A DNA stretch of 64,000 bases from Chitinophaga sp. S165. GTDB taxonomy: Bacteria; Bacteroidota; Bacteroidia; Chitinophagales; Chitinophagaceae. The stretch spans positions 62,001-126,000 of the forward strand of contig NZ_QGTG01000009.1 in NCBI RefSeq assembly GCF_003182155.1. Direction: 5' to 3'. The notes beneath the pieces are model-generated. The model worked only from the letters and a program-made list of their open reading frames with translations, ran no database searches and had not been told where the DNA came from. The position numbers were made by a program, and so were the translations under genes. Below are positions 1 to 8,930 of this stretch, piece after piece. The number at the start of each line of letters is the position of its first letter. The first letter of the stretch is position 1.

Positions 1-1
1 C

Positions 2-466
2 CGGCGGACGGATAGTGATACACTGTTATCAGAATTATTATCTACTAAAACAACGCTGTCTGTAAAGGATGCCGAAGAGAAAGATATATTGTCGGCTGGT
101 TGCATATATGTAGCGCCTTCAGATTACCATCTGTTAATAGAGCCGGACGGTTCACTTACATTAGATGCCTCGGAGAAAGTGCATTACAGCCGCCCAAGCA
201 TAGATGTTACATTCATGTCTGCCGCAGAAGTGTTCGGCAGCCGCTTATCGTGTTTGTTATTATCAGGCGCAAATGTAGATGGCGCGGAAGGATTACAGAC
301 CGTTCAGGAGTTAGGAGGTTTTACTGCTGTGCAGGACCCTGATACTGCAGAAGTTTCCTTTATGCCAAGACATGCTATTAACATCGTGAAGGTTGACAAA
401 GTATTCAGGATCGGGGAAATGATCGCTTTTGTGAAAAGCCTGAACGACGATAACCGTGTCGTCTGA
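2..466 (+). CDS. cheB: CheB-type protein-glutamate methylesterase, C-terminal part (5' cut by window)
   Basis: The frame is open to the window start, so the gene begins upstream and only its last 154 codons are visible. The first ATG/TTG inside (89) is not a credible start because homology runs on both sides. The visible part matches the CheB esterase domain: APSDYHL carries the histidine of the Ser-His-Asp triad, RPSIDVTF is the conserved substrate-side motif, and SGANVDGAEGL carries the catalytic aspartate. The nucleophile serine would lie upstream of the window. CheB removes methyl groups from chemoreceptor glutamates in the cytoplasm. In soil Bacteroidota such proteins also occur in CheB/CheR/PAS-kinase signalling clusters unrelated to flagella, which fits the kinase that converges on it two bases later. 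No receiver domain can be judged. Confidence 0.85.
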   Translation, partial: RRTDSDTLLSELLSTKTTLSVKDAEEKDILSAGCIYVAPSDYHLLIEPDGSLTLDASEKVHYSRPSIDVTFMSAAEVFGSRLSCLLLSGANVDGAEGLQTVQELGGFTAVQDPDTAEVSFMPRHAINIVKVDKVFRIGEMIAFVKSLNDDNRVV

Positions 467-468
467 AC

Positions 469-2055
469 TTAATTCAACTCTCCCTGCCGGGGCTGTGCCA
501 CTGGCAATACCATGATAAAGGTAGCCCCCTCGTTCTCCTTACTGGTGGCCCCGATAATTCCCTGATGTCTTTCTATTACTTTTTTCGCGATGGCCAGTCC
601 GATACCCGTTCCTTCATAAACATCACTACCGTGCAGTCGCTGAAACAGTGTGAAGATCTTCGGCAGATACATCTCATTAAAGCCTATCCCATTGTCGTTG
701 ATAGTGATCCGGCAATAAGGGCCGTCATCTGTCGCCTGGCTAAAAAACTCTTTCTCCAGTACCCGTTCTGCATGAATGTTGATGCAAGGCGCCACACCGG
801 GACGCGTGAACTTCAGCGCATTGCTGATAATGTTCTGCAAGGCCTGGCGGATCTGGCCGGGAATGGCTTCCACGATCGGAAAATTACTGGTGGTGATCTC
901 GGCACAGGCATCCCTGACAGACAATTCCAGGTCAGCCAGTATCTCCCGGATGATGGCATTGATGTCCACTTCCTCAAAAGGTACGTCAGCAGACAACCTT
1001 GAATATTGCAACAGGTCATTGATCAGCCGCGTCATGCGTGCAGACGAGCTGACGATGCGTTCCATATATTGCAGTGCCTCCGTATTAGAAAGGAGATGCC
1101 GGTCGCGCAGGATAGTACCGAATAACTGGATCTTCCGCAGCGGCTCTTTCAGGTCGTGGGAAGCGACAGACGCAAACTGTTGCAGTTCGTGGTTGCTGGC
1201 TTCAAGCGCCTGGTTCATTTCCTGGAGCTCGTGGGTACGTTCCACCACTCTTTGTTCCAGTATTTCATTGGCCTGTTTCTGATGAGCAATATCTGTGAAC
1301 GTGCCTACCCACTTTACAATACGTCCTTCTTCTTCCAGTGGAATAGCCCTTAACAGGTGACAGCGGTAATGATTGTGCTGGCGGTGATGGAGGTAAACTT
1401 CCTTTTCCAACGGTAGTCCCGCCTTAATGGCATTCTCCCATACCGGCATTTGCTGCTGCTCATGGTCGTATGTAAGAGGAAACTGTGTAAGGGAAGGAGA
1501 GTAGTGGAACCAGTGGCGGTTAGCATACTCGATTACGCCGTCTGCGCTGGCCGTAAAAGCTACCTGGGGAAGTGATTCGAGAATGGAATGTTGTTCCTGC
1601 ACTTTGACATTCAGCGCAGCCTGTGCATTTTTACGCACTTCCACTTCTTTCCGAAGGGAGGCGTGCATCTCCTGTAGTTGCCGGTTCTGTTCATAAAGCC
1701 TGATAAAGGTCTTCACCTTCATGAGCAGAATGTCCGGATCTACTGGTTTAGTAATGTAGTCCAGGCCTCCGGATGCATATCCTTTGGCAATGAATTTTTT
1801 ATCTTTATTGACGGCAGACAAAAACAGGATAGGAACATCCTTTGCCTTGCTATAACCGGATATCGTCTCCGCTACTTCAAAACCGTCCATGCTGGGCATC
1901 TGTACATCCAGTATGATAAGCGCATAATTATTCCTGAGAATTTTCTTCAACGCTTCTTCACCGGAGGATGCCGTATCAACTTCGAAGTCGTGCAGTTCTA
2001 GAATCTTCCTGAGGGATAAGATGTTCTCCGGTTTATCATCTACGATTAATATCAT
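469..2055 (-). CDS. Response regulator-PAS-histidine kinase hybrid
   Basis: Cytoplasmic signalling protein with no membrane segments. Counting from the ATG at 2055 (528 residues): receiver domain 1-120 with acid pocket D6/D7, phospho-acceptor D50 in LIILDVQMP and lysine in YITKPVD; coiled linker 120-155; PAS fold about 155-260 ending in GTFTDIAHQKQ; dimerisation helix with phosphorylatable H300 in SHDLKEP; N-box in QALQNIISNALKFT; G-boxes NDNGIGF and EGTGIGLAIAKK. The frame extends upstream to 2118, but those 21 extra residues precede the canonical receiver start MILIVDD, so 2055 is preferred. The order REC-PAS-HK suggests a kinase whose activity is set by phosphorylation of its own N-terminal receiver. 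It converges with the cheB gene with two bases between stops, so both probably belong to one sensory locus. Input signal unknown. Confidence 0.9.
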   Translation of the reverse strand: MILIVDDKPENILSLRKILELHDFEVDTASSGEEALKKILRNNYALIILDVQMPSMDGFEVAETISGYSKAKDVPILFLSAVNKDKKFIAKGYASGGLDYITKPVDPDILLMKVKTFIRLYEQNRQLQEMHASLRKEVEVRKNAQAALNVKVQEQHSILESLPQVAFTASADGVIEYANRHWFHYSPSLTQFPLTYDHEQQQMPVWENAIKAGLPLEKEVYLHHRQHNHYRCHLLRAIPLEEEGRIVKWVGTFTDIAHQKQANEILEQRVVERTHELQEMNQALEASNHELQQFASVASHDLKEPLRKIQLFGTILRDRHLLSNTEALQYMERIVSSSARMTRLINDLLQYSRLSADVPFEEVDINAIIREILADLELSVRDACAEITTSNFPIVEAIPGQIRQALQNIISNALKFTRPGVAPCINIHAERVLEKEFFSQATDDGPYCRITINDNGIGFNEMYLPKIFTLFQRLHGSDVYEGTGIGLAIAKKVIERHQGIIGATSKENEGATFIMVLPVAQPRQGELN

Positions 2056-2123
2056 TCTTTTGTAATGTAATTGGCCATAGGGATACCTCAAAAATCGTTC
2101 CGTCCAAACTTTTATCATGTAAA

Positions 2124-2184
2124 AGTGCGGATGCGCGAATGTACGAATATCTGTTGCCTTATTCGTATATCCTGCATCCGCACT
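2124..2184 (-). terminator. Nested inverted repeat after the efflux operon
   Basis: Outer arms AGTGCGGATG (2124-2133) and CATCCGCACT (2175-2184) are perfect complements. An inner pair TACGAATA (2142-2149) and TATTCGTA (2160-2167) is also perfect. Read on the minus strand the hairpin follows the stop of the pump gene and runs into TTTTAC, so it can act as a weak intrinsic terminator. It could equally be a protein-binding site ahead of the kinase gene. Confidence 0.5.
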
Positions 2185-2205
2185 ATATTAGGATAGCTTT
2201 AATTA

Positions 2206-5200
2206 TTACTGTCTGCCTCCGCCCAGTGCGCGATACAAAGAGATCGTTCCCAGGAACAATTCTTTTTTGTTACCCGCAAGTGCCAACTCGGCCTCGAGTA
2301 CGCTTTTCTGTGCGGTGATCACCTCCAGGTAGTTGGCATAGCCTGTAGCATAGAGATCATTCGCGGTGGAAACCCCATCCTTCAGCATCTGTACCTCTGC
2401 TTCTTTCAGCGTATAAGCTTCCTGACCATTCTTCAGTTGTCCCAGCGCTGTGATCACCTCCTGGTAGCCGTTGATGACCATCTGACGGTATTGATAAAAG
2501 GCCGTCATCCCTGCCGCCGTACTAATATTATACTGTGACTGTAGCTGTCTTTTATTGAGCAGCGGAGCCGATATGCCGCCTAATACGCCATAGGCCAGGG
2601 AGGCCGGAGTATTGAACAGTAAACCCGCATTAAAGGAGTTGAAACCCACATACGGCGTAATGTTCAGCGAGGGCAGGAATGCCGCACGCGCCGCTTTCAC
2701 GTCTGCCTTTGCTGCCGCCAGCTCCAATGTAGCCTGTTGAATGTCTGGTCTGCGGGCCAGCATAGTGGCCGGTACCCCGATCTGCGCAAAAGGAGGCAAC
2801 GGGGCCGAAAGCAGCGAGTCATTCCTTCTGACTGGCTGTGGGAATCGTCCCAGTAAAGCATTCAGCTGGTTTTCAAGTTCGAGCGACTGCTGCTTAAGTC
2901 CTAACGCCATACTACGCGTATTCAGTAACTGGGCGGAGAACTGCTGAACTGCTAATAGCGTGGCCCTGCCTGCTTCCTGTTGTATCTGTACCGTAGCCAG
3001 TGCCGATTCCTGCAGGACGATATTGCTTTGTATCACTTCCTGTTCGTAATCCAGTACCATCAGCTGATAATACATACCCGCTACCTGCGCTATCAGTTGT
3101 GTGGTGATCAGCTGACGTCCCTGGTCGCTGGCCAGGAAGCGCAGCATAGCCGCCTGTTTACGGCTGCGCATTTTCCCCCAGAGGTCAATCTCCCAGGAGC
3201 TGCGTAAGCCTGCAAAGTAATCAGGTGTAGGTCCAGGTATGCGCTGTTTGTCGCTGATATTGGGAGATAGATTGGTATCGTAATTACCCACGCCGTTCAG
3301 GGTATAGTCGCCCCAGCGATCAACACCGGCACTCAGGGCAATATTCACCTCCGGTTGCCATGCACGGCTGGCCGCCATCAGCTGTGCCTTTGCCGTTTCC
3401 ATTCGCTGTGTGGCCAACAGCATGTCCGTATTATGTGCCAAAGCTGTGTCCAGCAATTGCAGCAACAGCGGGTCCGTAAAGAACTGTTTATAGCTCAAAG
3501 CACCGATACCGGAACTGTCACTAGCGCTAACACTTTTATTACCGTTGTCCGTTTGCGTGGTATCAAATGCAGCGGGCGTTTTTGGCCCTTCGGGTAAGGT
3601 AAGTTTCGCCGGCGAGTAGCAACCCTGTAACACCCCTGCCACCAATCCGGTTGCCAACAGCACGGTCATAACGCTTACAGGCTGCTTCATACCTTTAGGC
3701 TTTGCCGTCCTTTTACGCACAGTCGCAAATAAAACATATAGTCCCGGAATGATCACAACCCCGAAAACAGTACCTATCAACATCCCTCCGGCGGCCGCTG
3801 TTCCGATGGAACGGTTACCCATAGCACCGGCGCCGTCTGCAATACAAAGCGGGATAAGACCTGCTATGAACGCAAAAGAGGTCATCAGGATCGGCCTTAA
3901 ACGGGACACGGCTCCTTCTTTTGCCGCTTCCAGTACAGACAATCCCTGTTTGTTCCTTTGTATCGCAAACTCTACGATCAGGATGGCGTTCTTACCCAAC
4001 AATCCTATCAGCATCACCAATGCCACCTGGGCATAAATATTGTTTTCCAGCCCTGCCAGTTTTAACGTTAAGAATGCCCCGAAGATCCCGGCCGGTAATG
4101 AAAGGATCACCGGCAGCGGTAACAGGAAGCTTTCATACTGTGCGGCCAGCAGCAGGTATACGAACAGGAGACAGAGCCCGAAAATGTAGATGGCCTGGTT
4201 GCCTGACAATATCTGCTCACGCGTCATGCCGCTCCATTCAAAACTATAACCACGGGGCAATGCCTGTTTGGCCACTTCGTTGATAGCATTGATCGCATCA
4301 CCACTACTGAAACCAGGAGCAGCGTCACCGTTGATCATCGCCGCCGTATACATGTTGTATCGCGTCAGCTGTTCCGGACCGTACACTCTTTCCATTCTGA
4401 TAAAATTGGAGAAAGGTACCATCTCACCCATGTCGTTCTTCACATATAAATGCATGACGTCTTCCGGTTTGGTACGGTAACGGGGAGATGCCTGGACCAT
4501 CACTTTATACATCTGCCCAAAACGGATAAAATTAGACGCATAGAAGCTGCCGAGCAGTGTTTGAAGGGTCGACATCGCATTCTCTATACTAACGCCTTTC
4601 TGAGCCGCCATAGCCTGATCTACGTGGATCATATATTGCGGGAACTCAGGGTCGAAACTTGTAAAGGCACTTCCTATCTCCGGACGGCCTTTCAGTGCCG
4701 CAATAAACTTGTTGGTCACTTCCGCCGTCTGCTGAAGATCGCCGCTACCTGATTTATCCAGTACACGCAACTCAAACCCGCTCGAGTTACCGAAGCCCGG
4801 TACAGTGGGAGGAGGGAAGAATTCTATACTGGCATCTGAAATGATCTTACTGTCCTTCTCCAGCGCTGCAATGATCTCTTTCACAGAACGTTTCCTTTCT
4901 TCCCAGGGCTTCAGGTTGATCATCCCCATGCCGTAAGAAGCGCCCGCCACGTCATTCACAAGGCTGAAGCCTGCCAGTGTGGAAACCGACTCTGCTTCCT
5001 CCAGCCGTGAAGCGATCTTCTGCACCTCGTCCAGCACCGCTTCTGTACGCGCTACTGTAGCGCCGGCAGGTGTGGTCACATTCACATAGATCATCCCCTG
5101 GTCTTCCGAAGGAATAAAACCTCCCGGTAATACCGCACTGATCCCCCAGGTGGCTATGAAGAACACGATCAGCATGATCACAGTGATCATACGCCGGCCT

Positions 5201-6813
5201 GCTATATAACCCACAAGGCGGGAATAACCTTTTTCTGTTTTATTATATCTGTAGTTGAACTTATCAAAGAAACGCTGCAGCAGGTTCCGGGGCTTGCCTG
5301 CATCATGCGTATGACGCAACATAAGGGCACAAAGCGCAGGAGTGAGGGTTACCGCATTGATACCCGATATCACGATGGCTATTGCCAGCGTCAGTGAGAA
5401 CTGCCTGTAAAATACCCCTACAGGACCCGAAAGGAAGGCCACGGGTACGAATACCGCCGACATTACCAGTGTAATGGCAACGATCGCCCCACTGATCTCT
5501 TTCATAGCCGCCAGTGTTGCCGGTAAGGCCGCCAGATGCGTTTCCTGCATCTTTACGTGGACGGCTTCCACAACAACAATGGCATTGTCCACCACTATAC
5601 CAATGGCCAATACTAACGCAAATAATGTTAGGAGGTTAATGGAAAAGCCCATCAGCTGCATAAAACACAATGTTCCTATCAGTGCCACAGGTACTGCCAG
5701 CGCGGGGATCAGGGTAGACCTGAAATCCTGCAGGAAAAGGAACACTACGATAAATACCAGTATGAAGGCCTCTATCAATGTTCTTAATACCTCATGAATA
5801 GAGGCGTCCAGGAACCGGGATACATCATAGTTGAAGTTGTAGCTCATCCCCGGAGGAAAAGAGCTGGCCTTTAATTCCGCCATCCGCTTTTTCACATTGG
5901 TGATCACGTCCTGTGCATTGGAACCGGGACGTTGCTTCAGCATGATAGAAGCAGAAGGCTTTCCGTCTGTCTTCGATACCATGCCGTAACTGAGCGCACC
6001 AAAAGTTACATCAGCCACATCTTTCAATCGCAGCACAGATCCATCCGGATTAGCTCTTAAAATAATATTCTCATATTGTGAAGGCTCAAAGAATTTGCCC
6101 GTATAACGTAATACATACTGTAATACCTGCGGATCATTATCCGCACTTTCACCTGTTTTACCCGGAGCCGCCTCAATATTCTGTTTGCGTATACCGTTTA
6201 TCACTTCATCCGCAGATAACTGATATGCCAGCATACGATCGGGCTTCAGCCACACACGCATGGCGTATTCCTTTGCCCCCATGATCTCGGCAAAACCTAC
6301 CCCGTCAATCCTCTTCAACTCCTGCAATACATTGATATCGGCAAAATTGTAGATGAATTGTTCATTCAGTGTGCTGTCTTCACTCATTACGTTGAGATAT
6401 AACAACATACTGTTTACTTCCTTCTCCGTCGTCACACCTGCCTTAATTACTTCTTCCGGCAGCTCGTCAATGATCGTGGCCACGCGGTTCTGTACGTTCA
6501 CCGCCGCCTGGTCAGGGTCGGTACCTACATTAAAGAAAACCTGTATCAGCGTTATACCGTTGTTACTCGATACGGACGACATATACGTCATGCCCGGCAC
6601 ACCGTTGATAGCACGTTCCAGCGGAGTAGCCACTGCCTTCGCGCACACCTCTGCATTCGCACCGGTATATTTGGCCGTCACCGTTACCGATGGAGGAACG
6701 ATGTCAGGGAATTGTGTAACAGGTAATGTAAATAAAGCAAGCAACCCAAGCAGAACGATGATCAATGAGATCACCAGCGACAACACAGGCCGCTTTATAA
6801 AAGTATCAAACAT
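2206..6813 (-). CDS. RND (HAE1-type) efflux pump fused to a TolC/NodT-type outer-membrane channel
   Basis: One uninterrupted frame of 1535 codons. Residues 1-1040 are a complete AcrB-like drug/proton antiporter: TM1 at about 10-30, periplasmic porter segments, TM4 motif GIVVDNAIVVVEAV, TM10 motif GLLGKNAILIVEF with the relay lysine, and a C-terminus in PGLYVLFATVRKR. At the usual double-Asp position of TM4 the sequence is D409-N410. Residues 1042-1065 read like a lipoprotein signal peptide (MKQPVSVMTV... LQGC, cysteine 1065), and 1075-1535 are an OprM/NodT-like channel with two repeated helical halves (FAGLRSSWEIDLWGKMRS; LGGISAPLLNKRQ). ATG 1042 (base 3690) could be an internal start that yields a separate lipoprotein. 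The adaptor gene lies upstream, giving a complete tripartite pump. Likely substrates are amphiphilic toxic compounds; not determinable here. Confidence 0.93.
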   Translation of the reverse strand: MFDTFIKRPVLSLVISLIIVLLGLLALFTLPVTQFPDIVPPSVTVTAKYTGANAEVCAKAVATPLERAINGVPGMTYMSSVSSNNGITLIQVFFNVGTDPDQAAVNVQNRVATIIDELPEEVIKAGVTTEKEVNSMLLYLNVMSEDSTLNEQFIYNFADINVLQELKRIDGVGFAEIMGAKEYAMRVWLKPDRMLAYQLSADEVINGIRKQNIEAAPGKTGESADNDPQVLQYVLRYTGKFFEPSQYENIILRANPDGSVLRLKDVADVTFGALSYGMVSKTDGKPSASIMLKQRPGSNAQDVITNVKKRMAELKASSFPPGMSYNFNYDVSRFLDASIHEVLRTLIEAFILVFIVVFLFLQDFRSTLIPALAVPVALIGTLCFMQLMGFSINLLTLFALVLAIGIVVDNAIVVVEAVHVKMQETHLAALPATLAAMKEISGAIVAITLVMSAVFVPVAFLSGPVGVFYRQFSLTLAIAIVISGINAVTLTPALCALMLRHTHDAGKPRNLLQRFFDKFNYRYNKTEKGYSRLVGYIAGRRMITVIMLIVFFIATWGISAVLPGGFIPSEDQGMIYVNVTTPAGATVARTEAVLDEVQKIASRLEEAESVSTLAGFSLVNDVAGASYGMGMINLKPWEERKRSVKEIIAALEKDSKIISDASIEFFPPPTVPGFGNSSGFELRVLDKSGSGDLQQTAEVTNKFIAALKGRPEIGSAFTSFDPEFPQYMIHVDQAMAAQKGVSIENAMSTLQTLLGSFYASNFIRFGQMYKVMVQASPRYRTKPEDVMHLYVKNDMGEMVPFSNFIRMERVYGPEQLTRYNMYTAAMINGDAAPGFSSGDAINAINEVAKQALPRGYSFEWSGMTREQILSGNQAIYIFGLCLLFVYLLLAAQYESFLLPLPVILSLPAGIFGAFLTLKLAGLENNIYAQVALVMLIGLLGKNAILIVEFAIQRNKQGLSVLEAAKEGAVSRLRPILMTSFAFIAGLIPLCIADGAGAMGNRSIGTAAAGGMLIGTVFGVVIIPGLYVLFATVRKRTAKPKGMKQPVSVMTVLLATGLVAGVLQGCYSPAKLTLPEGPKTPAAFDTTQTDNGNKSVSASDSSGIGALSYKQFFTDPLLLQLLDTALAHNTDMLLATQRMETAKAQLMAASRAWQPEVNIALSAGVDRWGDYTLNGVGNYDTNLSPNISDKQRIPGPTPDYFAGLRSSWEIDLWGKMRSRKQAAMLRFLASDQGRQLITTQLIAQVAGMYYQLMVLDYEQEVIQSNIVLQESALATVQIQQEAGRATLLAVQQFSAQLLNTRSMALGLKQQSLELENQLNALLGRFPQPVRRNDSLLSAPLPPFAQIGVPATMLARRPDIQQATLELAAAKADVKAARAAFLPSLNITPYVGFNSFNAGLLFNTPASLAYGVLGGISAPLLNKRQLQSQYNISTAAGMTAFYQYRQMVINGYQEVITALGQLKNGQEAYTLKEAEVQMLKDGVSTANDLYATGYANYLEVITAQKSVLEAELALAGNKKELFLGTISLYRALGGGRQ

Positions 6814-6916
6814 AAAAATGTAATAAAGATGAAAAAACTAACCTCCGCTATAAGCATGCGTTCTCAGAACAGCTGCACGCTGTACATCCAAAACACCGCA
6901 TGATGTCCCCGCAGTG

Positions 6917-8032
6917 CTATAACCCCTTAATACTGTCCAGCGTTATGATAGCAGGATTGATCTTCATGCCGTCACGCAGATTACGTACACCTTCGTATAC
7001 TACTCTGTCGCCGGCATTCAGACCTGACTGCACCACATAACATTTTGCCAGTCGCGGGCCTGGTATGAAGTTTTTCATCTTTACCTGGTTTGTTGCATCC
7101 AGGATGAATACATAATTTTTGTCCTGCATTTCGAATACAGCCTTCTGCGGCAGCAGTATAGCTCCCGGCAGATCATTGTTCAGCAACACCTTGCCACTGG
7201 CGCCGTGTTTCAGTAATCCTTTCGGATTCGGGAACTTAGCCCTGAAGGCAATAGAGCCGGTCGTTTCTTCAAATTCACTTTCTACTGTTTCTACTTTTCC
7301 CGGATAGGAATAGTCTGTTCCATCCGCCAGTATGAGATGCACCTGTGGATGCTCTGTCGTAGCCTGTGCCCGCTTATGTTGCAGGTATTCGGTTTCCGAC
7401 ACGTTGAAGTAAGCGTACACCTCTTTAATGTCTGATACGGAAGTGAGCAAAGCGCCTTCGCCGATCAGGCTTCCGGCTTTGGATGGTATCCTGTCTATAT
7501 ATCCCTCAAAAGGAGCGCGGATAACAGTGTATGACAATCTTGTCGCAGCATTGCTTTCGGCTGATCTGGCCTCTTCAATTCTTGCATTTGCCGCTGCCAG
7601 TCTGGCTTTAGCTACTTCCTGTTCACTTTGCGCAATGACCTTCTTTGCCACCAGCAGCTGCACACGGTCTAATTCAAGTTGTGCACCTTTTGCTTCTGCG
7701 ATAGCACTGCTAAGAGCCGCTTTGGCTTTGGCGAGCTCAGAGCGGTATTCTTCATCATTGAGTGAAAAAAGCAGCTGTCCCTGCTGCACGTGTTGTCCTT
7801 CGTCTACATAGATCTTGTTGAGGAACCCATTCACGCGGGCACGAATCTCCACATTACGTACCGCTTCTATATCCGCCACATAATTCCTGTGCAGCACAGT
7901 ATCAGAGGATGAAAGCTGCAGCACGGGAAATGTTTGTATCTCGTTTTGATTGTTGATTTTTTCTCCCCGGGTAATGCATCCCCCCAGGGCAATGCTCATT
8001 GCCAGTATGTTGATCTTTGAAAACGTTCGCAT
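6917..8032 (-). CDS. RND efflux periplasmic adaptor (membrane-fusion) lipoprotein
   Basis: AcrA/MexA-type adaptor of 371 residues, normal length. The N-terminus is a lipoprotein signal with lipobox LGGC (cysteine 19). It is followed by a first lipoyl half (NVEIRARVNGFLNKIYVDEG), an alpha-hairpin at about 105-165 rich in Ala/Glu/Lys, the second lipoyl half (YTVIRAPFEGYIDRIPSKAG), and beta-barrel and membrane-proximal domains. It bridges the inner-membrane pump and the outer-membrane channel in the periplasm. The pump gene begins 103 bases downstream on the same strand, so the two are almost certainly co-transcribed. The long gap carries no obvious terminator. The start at 8032 fits the signal peptide. 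Confidence 0.93.
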   Translation of the reverse strand: MRTFSKINILAMSIALGGCITRGEKINNQNEIQTFPVLQLSSSDTVLHRNYVADIEAVRNVEIRARVNGFLNKIYVDEGQHVQQGQLLFSLNDEEYRSELAKAKAALSSAIAEAKGAQLELDRVQLLVAKKVIAQSEQEVAKARLAAANARIEEARSAESNAATRLSYTVIRAPFEGYIDRIPSKAGSLIGEGALLTSVSDIKEVYAYFNVSETEYLQHKRAQATTEHPQVHLILADGTDYSYPGKVETVESEFEETTGSIAFRAKFPNPKGLLKHGASGKVLLNNDLPGAILLPQKAVFEMQDKNYVFILDATNQVKMKNFIPGPRLAKCYVVQSGLNAGDRVVYEGVRNLRDGMKINPAIITLDSIKGL

Positions 8033-8172
8033 GATAGGAGTGAATAGTTTTGCAGAACCGTAATGAACGGTCCTGGTTGTTTAATACATGCAGTACCGGC
8101 CGACAGACAATGAATTGCCGTCAGCGATTGCAGCTGCATGTGTATAGTAATGAAAACGGGTTTGCGTTTATA

Positions 8173-8209
8173 GTATTAGTAGCTCAGATTATCAGATAAC
8201 TACTAATAC
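8173..8209. promoter_or_regulatory. 10-bp inverted repeat upstream of the efflux operon
   Basis: GTATTAGTAG (8173-8182) and CTACTAATAC (8200-8209) are perfect complements separated by 17 bases. The site lies between the stop of the 8222 gene and the adaptor start, about 140 bases upstream of the efflux ATG. No T-run follows it on the minus strand, so an operator for an efflux regulator is at least as likely as a terminator. No regulator gene is adjacent. Confidence 0.35.
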
Positions 8210-8221
8210 AGGTGAAACTAT

Positions 8222-8647
8222 TCAGAAGGGCGTATACCTTGACAGGAAACTGTAGTATGCCGGCAGAAAAGCATGTTGCTGCTTATACACACCAGTCTTA
8301 TTTTCCCTGATAGGTATATAGAAGTCGTGATTATATTGTATTTGTAATAGGCGTGTGGTATAACCGGAAGACTGCGAATTGCTGGTAATATAATACCGTC
8401 TCTTGCGCGGTACTTTTTTTACCCGTAGGATGAGCTGTATATCTTCCTCTTCGTCCAAACTGGTATCGCCATTATCGATATAGGGGATATGGATCGTTTC
8501 ATGATCGAAAAGGCGTTCAAAACAAAGCGTTTTGCCCTGTTTTAGCGACTTGGCTTGTACCACGGCATGCTGGCCTGCCATCAAGCCGCATAACAGCAGG
8601 ATGTACAGTAAAAACCTGCGTATTATATGCCTGTTCGTTTTTACCAT
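8222..8647 (-). CDS. Small secreted protein of unknown function
   Basis: Predicted 141-residue exported protein. Start 8647 is chosen over an in-frame ATG at 8677 because a consensus promoter (-7 element at 8675-8682) overlaps that upstream start. From 8647 the N-terminus is a classical signal peptide: basic start, hydrophobic stretch FLLYILLLCGLMAG, and cleavage near VVQA. The mature part is basic, tyrosine-rich and mostly beta-like (DIQLILRVKKVPRKRRYYI), and ends in SFLSRYTPF. It contains one cysteine after the signal. I do not recognise a family. It stands alone, upstream of and codirectional with the efflux operon but separated from it by an inverted repeat. Confidence 0.7.
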   Translation of the reverse strand: MVKTNRHIIRRFLLYILLLCGLMAGQHAVVQAKSLKQGKTLCFERLFDHETIHIPYIDNGDTSLDEEEDIQLILRVKKVPRKRRYYITSNSQSSGYTTRLLQIQYNHDFYIPIRENKTGVYKQQHAFLPAYYSFLSRYTPF

Positions 8648-8674
8648 GTTAATTTCGCACTCCAGTTGGAACCG

Positions 8675-8705
8675 CAAAGATAAAAACGGAAGTGGCTAAA
8701 TCAAA
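8675..8705 (-). promoter_or_regulatory. Consensus Bacteroidota promoter for the 8222 gene
   Basis: Minus strand: -33 TTTG (8702-8705), a 19-base spacer, -7 TATCTTTG (8675-8682). This matches the TTTG-N19-TAnnTTTG consensus of the primary Bacteroidota sigma factor exactly. Transcription would begin about 20 bases before the ATG at 8647. Confidence 0.8.
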
Positions 8706-8930
8706 TAACGATTTGACGAACGGTAAAAAATTAACATCTGTTTATAATTTCAAGCCATAGGATAAACCACTAGATAACCCAGCCGATAACGCACAAGATA
8801 AGTCAGCAGACAGGTAAGAGGCCGGTCCATGCCATGTATTCGGCATGCTCCTTGTTTTATTTTCACCGTGTTAACATTATGAGACTGATAAGCTTCATTC
8901 TGAGATTTAAAAAAAATAAAAAGAGAAAGT

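Noticed and set aside
3690..3690. A sequencing frameshift as cause of the pump-channel fusion
   Set aside because: The frame runs through the junction without shift and both domains are intact; only a missed stop could separate them, which cannot be judged here.
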